A stretch of 64,000 nt of DNA. It comes from Prochlorococcus sp. AG-402-K21 (GTDB taxonomy: Bacteria > Cyanobacteriota > Cyanobacteriia > PCC-6307 > Cyanobiaceae). Made by a program: the position numbers and the translations under genes. The notes under the pieces are model-generated. The model did not search any database and had not been told where the DNA came from. It saw only the letters and a program-made list of their open reading frames with translations. Below are positions 1-8,609 of the stretch, in pieces. The stretch's first letter is position 1. Every line of letters begins with the position of its first letter. The stretch is from assembly GCA_003216775.1 (NCBI GenBank), contig QCII01000009.1, positions 1 to 64,000 of the forward strand, in the 5' to 3' direction.

Positions 1-764
1 CCTCATTACTGAAAACGAATGGAATAACTAATACCCGAACATTAGCTTCATATAGCGAAAAAAAACTTGGAGATAAATTATCTAAATTCAAAGATAAAAA
101 GTATGAAAAAGCATCCATATTTGTAAAGCAAGCACAAGCATATATTTCTGGAGAACCATGCTTCATTTCCAATAAAAATGATAAGGACGATCTTTTAGAA
201 AAAATATGTTCGGGATTTTATATATTTGATATTGAGTCAAATCCAGATGATAAGCATGATTTTTTATATGGTTTTTTAAAAATAAATAATTTGTTTATAA
301 AAAAAGAAGATCTTATTTATGAGCCAATCTTAAATCTTAAAAATAATAAAGGAGAATCTTACAGGCAAATTATTGAAATACTTTTTTCTCAAAAGGAATG
401 GCCAGTCTTACATTACGGAGAAACTGAAAAAATAGCAATAATTAATATTGCTAAAGAACTACATTTTAGTTTTGAAGAAATTGATTCACTTACCTCAAGA
501 TTTATAGACTTACATACCTTAATAAGAAAGTCTTGGATATTACCACTAAAAAACTATGGCTTAAAAACCATTTCTAATTGGCTTGGATTTGAATGGGTTC
601 AGAAAAATGCAAGTGGCTCTAAAGCCCTTTATTGGTGGATTCAATATCAAATTACAGAAAACGAAATATTTTTAAAAAAAATTATTCAATATAACAAAGA
701 TGATTGTTTGGCTACTCTACAAATTGCAGAATATTTAATCAAAAATCAATTAAAGAAAAATTGA
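1..764 (+). CDS. RecB-like nuclease with RNase H-type domain, TM0106-like family (3' part)
   Basis: The reading frame is open from the first bases of the window (codons in phase with base 3) to the TGA at 762-764, so only the C-terminal ~253 residues are present. Visible motifs fit a DEDD/RNase H-like exonuclease domain: an acidic FDIES motif encoded near 226, a GETEKI stretch near 418, and a C-terminal YNKDDCLAT motif. This arrangement is typical of the TM0106-type RecB-like putative nucleases, where this domain follows an N-terminal RecB-like part that would lie upstream of the window. The in-frame TTG at 291 is internal, not a start. The 3' end overlaps the convergent ygfZ-like gene by 15 bases. 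The biological role of the family is not known. Confidence 0.75.
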   Translation, partial: SLLKTNGITNTRTLASYSEKKLGDKLSKFKDKKYEKASIFVKQAQAYISGEPCFISNKNDKDDLLEKICSGFYIFDIESNPDDKHDFLYGFLKINNLFIKKEDLIYEPILNLKNNKGESYRQIIEILFSQKEWPVLHYGETEKIAIINIAKELHFSFEEIDSLTSRFIDLHTLIRKSWILPLKNYGLKTISNWLGFEWVQKNASGSKALYWWIQYQITENEIFLKKIIQYNKDDCLATLQIAEYLIKNQLKKN

Positions 765-1586
765 TCCTACAGATTTATTTATAATAATTTTTCCAAAAAT
801 TTCTGAAAAAAAATAACTCCCCTCTTCTAAATATTTTCTTTTTATCATTACTAAGCCTTTTATTTGAGAATCTGATTTAAAAATACTTGTGATTTTGCCT
901 ACAGAAATATCTTTAGCAGAATTTATATATATATTTTTATCTTCAACGTCTAAATTCAAATTAGATTCAAATGATTTCCAAATTCTTATTTCCTGTTTTA
1001 AAGACGAAACATTTTTTATTTTTGACATTGTTTCTTGTCCTAAATAACAACCTTTATTAAAATCTATAAGATCTTTTAAGCCGAGTTCAAGAGGATTATT
1101 TTTTCCGTTTATTTCCATTTCTAAAGAGGGTATTGCCTGATTAATCTTCCAAAGTTTTAAATCAATGGGATTCAGTAAATTTAGTTTATTTTTATATATT
1201 TCAAATTCTTTATCTTCTGTTTTGAAGAAAATAGGCAGGTAAGTTCTCCATGAACTATATTCATCAGTTTCCTGAATTCTACTTATCAAGAAAGGTTCAC
1301 TTAAAAGTACATCATCCGCTGGAAAAATGATTTGATTAAAGTAATTAACTATTTCATGAGTGTTACCTGCCAAAATAATGACTTCTAAGTTTCTTTCTAA
1401 AACAATAATTTCAATTAATGCCCTTAGAACTCCATTTGGACTCAGCCAACAAGTTTTGATAACTTTATTTTCTGAATTTAGAATATTACTCGTTGTTATT
1501 CCATTCAAAAATATCCTGGCATCTTTTCCAGTAACAGAAAAACAATCAAATTTTTCAAGCCAATACTTTTTTTTTATTTCTTGCAT
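750..1586 (-). CDS. ygfZ: YgfZ/GcvT-like folate-binding protein
   Basis: A 278-residue protein of the aminomethyltransferase-like superfamily. The YgfZ signature KGCYLGQE is seen about two thirds along (residues ~178-185), followed by a beta-barrel-like C-terminus. Family knowledge: YgfZ binds tetrahydrofolate and supports assembly or repair of some iron-sulfur enzymes. It is not the glycine-cleavage T protein, which is longer and lacks this Cys motif. It lies 10 bases downstream of pyrE on the same strand, so the two are probably co-transcribed. Its 3' end overlaps the convergent nuclease gene by 15 bases. Confidence 0.8.
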   Translation of the reverse strand: MQEIKKKYWLEKFDCFSVTGKDARIFLNGITTSNILNSENKVIKTCWLSPNGVLRALIEIIVLERNLEVIILAGNTHEIVNYFNQIIFPADDVLLSEPFLISRIQETDEYSSWRTYLPIFFKTEDKEFEIYKNKLNLLNPIDLKLWKINQAIPSLEMEINGKNNPLELGLKDLIDFNKGCYLGQETMSKIKNVSSLKQEIRIWKSFESNLNLDVEDKNIYINSAKDISVGKITSIFKSDSQIKGLVMIKRKYLEEGSYFFSEIFGKIIINKSVGSIFL

Positions 1587-1596
1587 TTTGAGGTAA

Positions 1597-2157
1597 TTAT
1601 AAAAAGTCTATTATTGTAAAAAGACTTTTTAATTTAACATTCTCATTGCTAAGGGCTTCACATCCTCCTTCTTGCCTATCAACTATAGACAAAACTTCCT
1701 CAACAACATAATTATTTTCTCGTAACTTATTAATAGCTTTTATTACTGAAGCGGCAGTTGTAACCACATCCTCCAAGACAGTTACCAAGGTACCTTCTTC
1801 TAATATAGGGCCCTCTATTCCAGCTTTGGTGCCGTATTTTTTAATTTCTTTGCGAATTATTAAACCATTTAGGTCTATGCCTTGCGAAGCTGCTTTGACA
1901 ATTAATCCACTTACTATAGGATCTGCGCCTAATGTCAATCCTGCTACAGCTTTTGACCTTGAGTCTTTTAACTCTAAAAATAAATCACTTATTAAGTTTA
2001 GGCCTTCGCCATTTAATGATACCGGTTTACAGTTCAAGTAATGACTGCTTTTTTTTCCTGAAGATAAAGTGAAGTTTCCTCTCTTATAAGATTTTTCAAT
2101 TAACTGTTTTAACAATTTTGCTTTATTTAAGTCATACTTTTCAGAAAAATTACCCAT
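1597..2157 (-). CDS. pyrE: orotate phosphoribosyltransferase
   Basis: This enzyme converts orotate and PRPP to OMP in pyrimidine synthesis. The 186-residue length is normal. The PRPP-binding motif [12 protein letters not shown] is clear at residues ~128-139 and the N-terminal [16 protein letters not shown] is typical of PyrE. The ATG at 2157 gives the family's usual N-terminus. It appears to be the first gene of a two-gene unit with the ygfZ-like gene. pyrB, another pyrimidine gene, lies separately at 37682-38698. Confidence 0.93.
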   Translation of the reverse strand: MGNFSEKYDLNKAKLLKQLIEKSYKRGNFTLSSGKKSSHYLNCKPVSLNGEGLNLISDLFLELKDSRSKAVAGLTLGADPIVSGLIVKAASQGIDLNGLIIRKEIKKYGTKAGIEGPILEEGTLVTVLEDVVTTAASVIKAINKLRENNYVVEEVLSIVDRQEGGCEALSNENVKLKSLFTIIDFL

Positions 2158-2298
2158 TAGTAAAAGTTAAATTTATATTTAAAGATTAGAAGAAAAAAAA
2201 GAAATCTCACAAAAACTTCCTAATGAGGTGTTTTTTGAAATATTATTTTTATATTGTATATTGAAATTCAATGTAATTAAAATTACATAAATTCCCTT

Positions 2299-2371
2299 GG
2301 GGGTGTAGCAATCTGGTGAATGCACCAAACTCATAATTTGGCTAAGGCGAGTTCGATCCTCGCCACCCCCA
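2299..2371 (+). tRNA. tRNA-Met (anticodon CAT)
   Basis: A 73-nt cloverleaf can be folded by hand: acceptor GGGGGTG (2299-2305) with CACCCCC (2364-2370), discriminator A at 2371, anticodon stem CCAAA/TTTGG around loop CTCATAA, and T arm GCGAG-TTCGATC-CTCGC. The anticodon is CAT. The first base pair is G-C, so this is not the initiator tRNA, which has an unpaired 1-72. Elongator tRNA-Met is most likely; a lysidine-modified tRNA-Ile(CAT) cannot be excluded by eye. CCA is not encoded. It sits 18 bases before the CNNM gene. Confidence 0.95.
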
Positions 2372-2389
2372 TTATTCATTTGTCATTGA

Positions 2390-3658
2390 ATGAAAATAAC
2401 TCTACTTTTATTTCTTTTATTTTTCCCAGCTTTTTTCGCAGCAAGTGAACTCTCTTTTTTATTAATAAGGCCAAGTAAAGTTTTAAGGTTAATAGAAGAA
2501 AAAAAGAAAGGAGCTTTTTCAATTCTAAAAATTCAAAAACGCTTTAGATCTTCATTAATTGCCTCTCAATTTGGAGTAACAATTTCATTAATTGCAATTG
2601 GATGGCTCAGCAATAACCTGGCTAATGATTACTGGAAAAGCAATATTTTGTCAAATAGATTTTATGATCTTCTATTTTTTTTATTTGTTGTTTTAGTTGT
2701 TACTCTCGTTTCTGGACTAATTCCTAAAGCACTAGTAATTAACAATCCAGAATCTGCTGCATTAAGGCTTACAACAATATTCGATGCCGTTAGAAAAGCT
2801 ATGAATCCTATAGTGAGGACAATAGAATTCTTTGCTAGCGCCTGTTTAGGCTTGTTCAATTTAAATAACAAATGGGATTCTTTAAATTCGGGTTTATCCG
2901 CGGGAGAATTAGAAACTCTTATAGAAACAGATAATGTAACAGGTTTAAAACCAGATGAGAAAAATATTCTTGAAGGAGTTTTTGCTTTAAAAGATACACA
3001 AGTTAGAGAAGTAATGATTCCAAGATCTGAAATGGTAACTTTGCCAAAAAATATAACCTTTTCAGAACTTATGAAACAAGTTCATAAAACTCGTCATGCT
3101 CGCTTCTTTGTGATTGGTGAGTCTTTAGATGATGTATTAGGTGTATTAGATTTGCGTTATCTAGCTAAGCCAATTTCAAAAGGTGAAATGGAAGCCAATA
3201 CATTATTAGAGCCGTTCCTTTTACCAGTTACAAAAATTATAGAAACATGTTCATTAGCAGAAATATTTCCGATAGTAAGAGATTACAATCCTTTCTTACT
3301 AGTAGTCGATGAACACGGAGGAACAGAGGGGCTCATAACTGCAGCTGATCTAAATGGTGAAATAGTTGGAGAGGAAATGCTCAACAATAGAATTTATTCA
3401 GACATGAGAATGTTAGATAATTTCTCTAAAAAATGGTCAATAGCTGGAAAATCAGAAATTATTGATATCAATAAGAAGCTCGGATGTTCCATTCCAGAAG
3501 GCGCAGATTATCATACTCTTGCTGGATTTATGCTAGAAAAATTTCAAATGGTTCCAAAAATTGGGGACGTTTTAGATTTTAATAGCATTAAATTTGAAGT
3601 TATTTCTATGTCAGGTCCAAAAATTGATCGTGTTAAAATTATTCTTCCCAAAAGCTAA
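2390..3658 (+). CDS. CNNM/CorC (HlyC)-family membrane protein with CBS domains
   Basis: A 422-residue protein with the order expected for the family: an N-terminal DUF21/CNNM membrane domain (hydrophobic segments within residues ~1-160), the VREVMIPRSEMV linker motif, paired CBS domains (~205-330) and a C-terminal CorC_HlyC domain (~345-420). Family knowledge ties these proteins to magnesium and other divalent-cation transport or homeostasis; the old name 'hemolysin' is misleading. It starts just after tRNA-Met. The next gene is 50 bases downstream on the same strand. The substrate cannot be told from sequence. Confidence 0.85.
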   Translation: MKITLLLFLLFFPAFFAASELSFLLIRPSKVLRLIEEKKKGAFSILKIQKRFRSSLIASQFGVTISLIAIGWLSNNLANDYWKSNILSNRFYDLLFFLFVVLVVTLVSGLIPKALVINNPESAALRLTTIFDAVRKAMNPIVRTIEFFASACLGLFNLNNKWDSLNSGLSAGELETLIETDNVTGLKPDEKNILEGVFALKDTQVREVMIPRSEMVTLPKNITFSELMKQVHKTRHARFFVIGESLDDVLGVLDLRYLAKPISKGEMEANTLLEPFLLPVTKIIETCSLAEIFPIVRDYNPFLLVVDEHGGTEGLITAADLNGEIVGEEMLNNRIYSDMRMLDNFSKKWSIAGKSEIIDINKKLGCSIPEGADYHTLAGFMLEKFQMVPKIGDVLDFNSIKFEVISMSGPKIDRVKIILPKS

Positions 3659-3708
3659 ATGTGGCTGCCCATGGAGGATAATGATAATAAATACATGGAT
3701 TTGAAATT

Positions 3709-4713
3709 ATGCAACCAACCTCATCACCCGTAAAGGTTGGAGTCATAGGTATAGGTAATATGGGCTGGCATCATGCTCGAGTACTAAGTTTACTCAAAGA
3801 TGCAAATCTCATTGGAGTAGCAGATCCAAATGAAGATAGAGGTAAATTAGCTATAGAACAATTTCAATGTGAATGGTTCAAAAATTATAAGGACTTAATT
3901 CCAAAAGTTGATGCTATTTGTATCGCTGTCCCGACATTACTTCATCATAAGGTAGGACTAGATTGTCTCAATGGAGGTACTAACGTTCTTATTGAAAAAC
4001 CAATCGCAGCTAATGAGTTGGAAGCAAAATCCCTTATAGAGGCGGCTAATGCAAGTAAATGTCTATTACAAGTTGGACATATTGAAAGATTTAATCCTGC
4101 TTTTAGAGAATTAAATAAAATAGTAAATAATGAAGAAATTGTTGTTTTAGAAGCAAGAAGGCACAGTCCTCATGCAGACAGAGCAAATGATGTATCTGTA
4201 GTAATGGATTTAATGATTCATGACATTGATCTTATTTTAGAGCTTGTAAACTCAAAAATACAAAAATTAGCTGCTGTTGGAGGAAGAAATAGCGAAGGAT
4301 TAATAGATTATGTTAATGCTACTTTAGTTTTTAAAAATAACGTTATTGCAAGCCTTACTGCCAGCAAAATGAGTCATAAAAAAATTAGAAATTTAAGCGC
4401 TCACTGCCAAAATGGCCTAGTAGAAACTGATTTCTTAAATCACTCTTTACAAATCCATCGAAAGTCTCATGAATCATACACAGCAGAGCATGGAGAATTA
4501 GTTTATAGAAATGATGGATATGTCGAAGAAGTTAGCACAACCTCCATTGAACCTCTTTATGCAGAACTGGAGCATTTTCTCAAATGCGTTCAGGGCAAAG
4601 AAACTCCTGAGGTAGATGGTGAGCAAGCCTCAAGAGCATTAAAAATTGCTGATTTTATAGAGAGTGCTGTAGATAATTCTGGAGATGCGGTTTTACTTGA
4701 AAATCCCGTCTAA
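3709..4713 (+). CDS. Gfo/Idh/MocA-family NAD(P)-dependent oxidoreductase
   Basis: A 334-residue dehydrogenase. The N-terminal Rossmann motif VGVIGIGNMGWHH is seen at residues ~8-23, the family EKP motif at ~94, and the catalytic-region motif MIHDIDL at ~165, followed by the alpha/beta GFO_IDH_MocA C-terminal domain. Members oxidise or reduce sugars, inositols, biliverdin and other substrates. The sequence does not look like biliverdin reductase in particular, and no sugar-pathway neighbour helps, so the substrate is unknown. It may share a transcript with the CNNM gene 50 bases upstream. Confidence 0.85.
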   Translation: MQPTSSPVKVGVIGIGNMGWHHARVLSLLKDANLIGVADPNEDRGKLAIEQFQCEWFKNYKDLIPKVDAICIAVPTLLHHKVGLDCLNGGTNVLIEKPIAANELEAKSLIEAANASKCLLQVGHIERFNPAFRELNKIVNNEEIVVLEARRHSPHADRANDVSVVMDLMIHDIDLILELVNSKIQKLAAVGGRNSEGLIDYVNATLVFKNNVIASLTASKMSHKKIRNLSAHCQNGLVETDFLNHSLQIHRKSHESYTAEHGELVYRNDGYVEEVSTTSIEPLYAELEHFLKCVQGKETPEVDGEQASRALKIADFIESAVDNSGDAVLLENPV

Positions 4714-4739
4714 TACTAACAATCTAAACTAAAAGAATT

Positions 4740-4880
4740 TTATTTAAATCCCACTGCAGCTTGCCAAACAAATACCAATAAAAAGAAAAATAAAGGAATA
4801 AGTGGAAGAACATCAACGGTTGGAGCAAAAGCCTTGTAAGCCTCGGGCAATTCAGCGAATGTATTAAATAGAATGAGCAC
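4740..4880 (-). CDS. psbK: photosystem II reaction centre protein PsbK
   Basis: A 46-residue small gene on the minus strand. The translation begins with a GTG at 4880 ([15 protein letters not shown]) and ends with [11 protein letters not shown] before TAA at 4740-4742. The core LPEAY...P.VDVLPLIP followed by a single membrane helix and WQAAVGF is the PsbK signature. PsbK is a one-helix subunit at the periphery of the PSII core near CP43. Upstream of GTG the frame closes at a TAA within six codons, so GTG is the natural start. It lies 34 bases downstream of tgt on the same strand and may be co-transcribed. Confidence 0.93.
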
Positions 4881-4914
4881 CTTTTTTGATAATTTAATTA
4901 ATTATGATAAGACG

Positions 4915-6033
4915 TTACCACGTATAGTGAGCAATAGAGGATGTTTTCCAAGGAGCGAAATCATTTGTAAAACAATTATCTCTAATTGCAGTAGAAATTG
5001 CATTGGTAAATCTTATTAAGTGAGCAATATTATGCAAACTTATGAGGGTTAGGCCTAAAATTTCGTCATTTCTAATTAGATGGTGCAAATATGCTCGGGA
5101 ATAGGATTTACAGGTCTCGCATTTACAAGTTTTATCAATTGGAGAAAAGTCATTTTTAAATCGAGCATTTCGCAAATTCAATCTTTCATCATTAAAAAAT
5201 GCAGTCCCATGTCTTCCTAGTCTTGTAGGCAAAACACAGTCAAATATATCGAATCCATTTGCAATAGCTAAAGAAATTTCTCTTAAAGAGCCAATTCCCA
5301 TTAAATATCTTGGTTTATTTATTGGTAAGAATTTCGGGACGTAATTAATTACACTATGTATTTCTTCGACTGCCTCGCCAACACTTACACCTCCCACTGC
5401 TATTCCAGGCAGATCAAAAGAACTTGTATATTTTGCGCTATATTCTCTCAATCTCGGATACTTACCACCTTGAACTATGCCGAATAATGCTTGATTAGAT
5501 TTCTGATGAGTCTCAACACATTTTTGCAACCATGAATGAGTTCGTTGTAATGAGTCCTCAATATCATTTTCGTTAGCTGTATGCGGAGGACAATGATCAA
5601 AGGCCATTGCAACATCCGATCCAAGATCCATTTGAATCTGTATTACTTTTTCAGGTGATAAAAATACATGACTACCATCTCTTGGATTTTTAAATTCCAC
5701 TCCTTTATCAGAAATATTATTTAATTTGGCCAAACTAAAAACTTGATATCCTCCTGAATCAGTAAGAATAGGCTTAGGCCAATTCATGAACTTATGTATT
5801 CCGCCAGATTCTTTAACTAGTTTTTCTCCAGGTTGTAAATGAAGATGAAAGGTATTTGAGAGAATCATTTCTGACCCAGTAGAGGTTAACTGCTTAGATG
5901 AAATTCCTTTAACAGTTGCCAAAGTACCCACAGGCATAAATTTTGGTGTGTTTACCTGACCATTTGGAGTATGAAAAATACCAGTTCTTGCCCCTGTATT
6001 ATTGCAATTCGATGTAATTTCAAATTCAAACAC
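4915..6033 (-). CDS. tgt: tRNA-guanine transglycosylase (queuine tRNA-ribosyltransferase)
   Basis: This enzyme exchanges guanine at position 34 of GUN-anticodon tRNAs for the queuosine precursor preQ1. The 372-residue length is normal. Seen motifs: [11 protein letters not shown] (substrate-pocket Asp), [27 protein letters not shown] (nucleophile region), and a C-terminal zinc site CKCETCKSY plus a downstream His. psbK follows it on the same strand. Confidence 0.95.
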   Translation of the reverse strand: MFEFEITSNCNNTGARTGIFHTPNGQVNTPKFMPVGTLATVKGISSKQLTSTGSEMILSNTFHLHLQPGEKLVKESGGIHKFMNWPKPILTDSGGYQVFSLAKLNNISDKGVEFKNPRDGSHVFLSPEKVIQIQMDLGSDVAMAFDHCPPHTANENDIEDSLQRTHSWLQKCVETHQKSNQALFGIVQGGKYPRLREYSAKYTSSFDLPGIAVGGVSVGEAVEEIHSVINYVPKFLPINKPRYLMGIGSLREISLAIANGFDIFDCVLPTRLGRHGTAFFNDERLNLRNARFKNDFSPIDKTCKCETCKSYSRAYLHHLIRNDEILGLTLISLHNIAHLIRFTNAISTAIRDNCFTNDFAPWKTSSIAHYTW

Positions 6034-6131
6034 GATAATTTATAAAATTTTTTGATCCTTTTTCATTAATCTACCCTATTATTTGATATTGAATCTATTG
6101 TTATCTCATCAAAAAATATTTCATTAAAAAT

Positions 6132-6872
6132 TTGGCAGGATCTTGGATTTTCTATACGACATTTCCAAAGATACCTTTAATTAATCCCGAATTTAAAAAT
6201 ATTGCACAATTTGCCCCGCCTTTAGGATTTTTTATTGGAACAATACAGAGTTATATTTTTCTTTTTTTAAGAACAAACTCTTGGTCAATTTATACATCTA
6301 CATTAATTTGTTTAGCTTCAGGATTTTTAATTACTGGTGGTCTACACCTTGATGGTTTGATGGATACTTTCGATGGTATTTTTGCGGGCAAAAAGAAACG
6401 TTTAAAAGCTATGAAAGACAGTAAAGTTGGGGCGTTTGGCGTTCAAGCCTTAGTTTTTATAACTTTAATTCAAATTGCTTGCATACTGAAAATTCAAACC
6501 CTAATAATTTTTGTTCTACCTATATGCTTATTTTGGGGAAGATTTTCCAATTTATTTTTTATAGAAAAGTTTAACTATATGAGTTATAAGAAAAAATCTA
6601 TTAGTCACAAAAAGTTTTGGAATGGATTTAAAAAAGAATCTTTGATCTCCATTTTTTTTCTTTTAATTTTCATTTCATACCAATTAGTTTCAATTACATC
6701 CCGAGCAATATTAATTAAATTTTTAATTCTTATTTTGATTGGTATTTTTATAAGCTATTCTATCCCAAACATACTAGGGAATAAAATTGGAGGCTTCAAT
6801 GGAGATGCCTGCGGTGCAAGCGTTGTACTAGTTGAAACTGCAATGTTATTTATGCATGCAATTCTTTTATAG
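6132..6872 (+). CDS. cobS: adenosylcobinamide-GDP ribazoletransferase (cobalamin synthase)
   Basis: The last step of B12 assembly: it joins adenosylcobinamide-GDP to alpha-ribazole. It is an integral membrane protein with several hydrophobic helices. Diagnostic motifs are LTTGGLHLDGLMDTFDG-like (here ITGGLHLDGLMDTFDGIFAG, residues ~69-87) and the C-terminal GGFNGDACGA. The start is uncertain. The TTG at 6132 gives 246 residues; the frame stays open up to a TGA at 6090, with only ATC/ATT as further upstream candidates, so a slightly longer N-terminus is possible. The 3' end overlaps the convergent histidine kinase gene by 23 bases. Confidence 0.9.
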   Translation: MAGSWIFYTTFPKIPLINPEFKNIAQFAPPLGFFIGTIQSYIFLFLRTNSWSIYTSTLICLASGFLITGGLHLDGLMDTFDGIFAGKKKRLKAMKDSKVGAFGVQALVFITLIQIACILKIQTLIIFVLPICLFWGRFSNLFFIEKFNYMSYKKKSISHKKFWNGFKKESLISIFFLLIFISYQLVSITSRAILIKFLILILIGIFISYSIPNILGNKIGGFNGDACGASVVLVETAMLFMHAILL

Positions 6873-7986
6873 GAAGTTCTAAATAAAAAATATTTTTCTT
6901 CTTAAGATTTTTTAATTTCTTAGTATTATCAATCGAGTTATTTTCCAGCAATCTCAATTCTCCTCCAATTTGTTTTGCTAATTTCCTAGCCAAAAAAAGT
7001 CCCACACCAGTACCGTCCTTCTTCTTAGCAGCAGATCCTCTAAAACCTTTTTCAAAAATTTTCTCGTTTTCATTTTTGTTTATTTTTTTACCATCATCAA
7101 AGATACAAAGTCCATTACTAGTAATTGCGATTCCAATTTCAGCATCTTTTTGGGCATATTTAAACGCATTTTCTAATAAATTGGCCACAATTTCGGCAAT
7201 TACAGCATATCTTGCCTTTAATGGCGATAAAGTCCAATCTGGCCAAAGAGAAGGTTCAGTCCAATCTCTATTCTCTAAGTCCGCATTAGCTTTACCTCTT
7301 TCTAATATTGGCCTCAATAAACTCTGAACAGTTATTACCTTTTTATTATCTAAATTTGGTGGTAATAATAATCTTTCCTCTCCAATTTCTAGAGGAAGTT
7401 GAATAGGTGAATTTAATTGCGCAAAAGAATCCATATATTGATTAATTTGTTTTTGCTCTATTATCATGCGTTCGACTATTTCAATAGAGTCATCATCTGA
7501 ACCAAGTTTTTTTATTAGTAATTTTGCATACGTCCTAATAGCAGCCAATGGATTCCTCAATTGATGGATTATGACATTGACCTGATTTTTTAAATAATTG
7601 ATTTCTTCATTTTTATTTTGACGTTCTAATTCGATAGAGACACATTTAGCTAAAGATAATGAAAGTGCTTTTAATCTAGAATCAAGAGATACTGGCCAAT
7701 TTCCCCCTTTCAAATCAGTTTCTACCCTAAGCACACCAAGTAGAATATCGTTTTCTTGAAGCGGGTACCATCTCCTATTGGGCGATGAAACTTTTAGTGA
7801 AGGATCGTCTTCTATTGATGTAAGTAGTCTATCAATTTGTGGCCATTGACCAATCATTTCAAAAGATGCTTTAGTTCCTTGCTTAGCTGAAGCAAGATAC
7901 ATAACTAAATTAGTCACGCCCATTGAGCAGCCAAAACTCTCTAGCTGTTTAATAATTAGTTCTTCAAATTTTTTTGAAAGATTCAT
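6850..7986 (-). CDS. orphan sensor histidine kinase, Hik2/CSK-like
   Basis: A 378-residue soluble kinase with no membrane segment. Order: an N-terminal GAF-like sensor region (~1-125), a HisKA dimerisation domain with the H-box HQLRNPLAA (phospho-acceptor His141), an N-box NLLENAFKYA (~269-278) and a G-box GTGVGLFLARKLA (~332-344). The H-box, the soluble GAF arrangement and a Cys at position 20 remind me of the Hik2/chloroplast-sensor-kinase lineage, which senses plastoquinone redox state; that assignment is from memory and unproven. No response regulator gene is adjacent. It overlaps cobS tail to tail. Confidence 0.8.
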   Translation of the reverse strand: MNLSKKFEELIIKQLESFGCSMGVTNLVMYLASAKQGTKASFEMIGQWPQIDRLLTSIEDDPSLKVSSPNRRWYPLQENDILLGVLRVETDLKGGNWPVSLDSRLKALSLSLAKCVSIELERQNKNEEINYLKNQVNVIIHQLRNPLAAIRTYAKLLIKKLGSDDDSIEIVERMIIEQKQINQYMDSFAQLNSPIQLPLEIGEERLLLPPNLDNKKVITVQSLLRPILERGKANADLENRDWTEPSLWPDWTLSPLKARYAVIAEIVANLLENAFKYAQKDAEIGIAITSNGLCIFDDGKKINKNENEKIFEKGFRGSAAKKKDGTGVGLFLARKLAKQIGGELRLLENNSIDNTKKLKNLKKKNIFYLELPIKELHA

Positions 7987-8036
7987 AATTAATGAAATTT
8001 TGAGAAATTTTTTTAAAAAAAAACTTGAAAAAGGGC

Positions 8037-8064
8037 TTGTAAAATATGAAAAAAGTATTAAGAT
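8037..8064 (+). promoter_or_regulatory. putative promoter for the 8241 gene
   Basis: TTGTAA (8037-8042) and TAAGAT (8059-8064) are separated by 16 bases, an acceptable sigma-70-type spacing. This would place the transcript start near 8071, which is exactly where the structured leader begins. A shifted -10, TATATA (8064-8069), is an alternative. Inference only. Confidence 0.4.
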
Positions 8065-8070
8065 ATATAA

Positions 8071-8148
8071 AGAGGTCTGACTTTAGCCAGCCTTAAATAT
8101 GAATATTTAATCATATTTTAAGCTACATCAGGGGTTGATGGGTCCTCT
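8071..8148 (+). ncRNA. putative branched 5' leader RNA or small RNA
   Basis: Three nested complementarities can be seen. An outer stem AGAGG (8071-8075) pairs with CCTCT (8144-8148). Hairpin 1 is CTTAAATATGA (8092-8102) with TCATATTTTAAG (8111-8122), with one bulge. Hairpin 2 is CATCA (8126-8130) with TGATG (8136-8140) around a GGGGT loop. Together they form a closed multi-branch structure of about 78 nt located 92 bases before the next ATG. I do not recognise it as a named riboswitch or Yfr RNA. Confidence 0.4.
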
Positions 8149-8240
8149 ATGTAATTTGAAGTGAATTTAAAATCACATATATAAGATTAGTAACAAATTA
8201 ATAAGACTAATCTCATTAATAATTTCAGGAGAACCAATCA

Positions 8241-8609
8241 ATGTCAAAAAAAAGAAAAAGAATCAGCAGAAGAAGATTGGCGGGCCAACGAGTAATGGCA
8301 CATGTACCTATTTATCATATCGAAACTGGCAAACATAAACCAGTTACAGCAGCAAGAAGGTTCATAGCTGAAAATAGTCTCTCTGCGCCTTCAGTTTTCA
8401 ATGTCAGAAGAAATGAACATACCACCGATAGGTTTTTTTGGGGTGAAAAAGGGTTATTTAGCGCCCAATATGCTGAAGAAAATCATTTTCTATTTCCATC
8501 ACTAAAAGTTGTAGTTGAAGGAATTGGTGAAGAAAAAATATTTGAGGGTCTAGAACTTACTGCAGATGATTGGGAAGAGATTGAAGAATACGAATATGCT
8601 TTTGTTTAA
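8241..8609 (+). CDS. conserved cyanobacterial protein, DUF3155-like
   Basis: A 122-residue protein with a very basic N-terminus (KKRKRISRRR) and an acidic C-terminus (DDWEEIEEYEY). The PVTAARRFIAEN stretch is what I associate with the cyanobacteria-only DUF3155 family. There is no catalytic motif or membrane segment. A good ribosome site AGGAGA ends about 7 bases before the ATG. It has an unusually long leader (about 170 nt) for this compact genome, suggesting post-transcriptional control. It overlaps the convergent esterase gene by 4 bases. Function unknown. Confidence 0.75.
   Translation: MSKKRKRISRRRLAGQRVMAHVPIYHIETGKHKPVTAARRFIAENSLSAPSVFNVRRNEHTTDRFFWGEKGLFSAQYAEENHFLFPSLKVVVEGIGEEKIFEGLELTADDWEEIEEYEYAFV

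Noticed and set aside
2179-2379. Minus-strand open frame covering tRNA-Met
   Set aside because: It runs antisense through the whole tRNA gene and has no recognisable protein features.
3659-3733. 24-codon frame directly after the CNNM gene
   Set aside because: Too short, overlaps the start of the oxidoreductase gene out of frame, no ribosome site.
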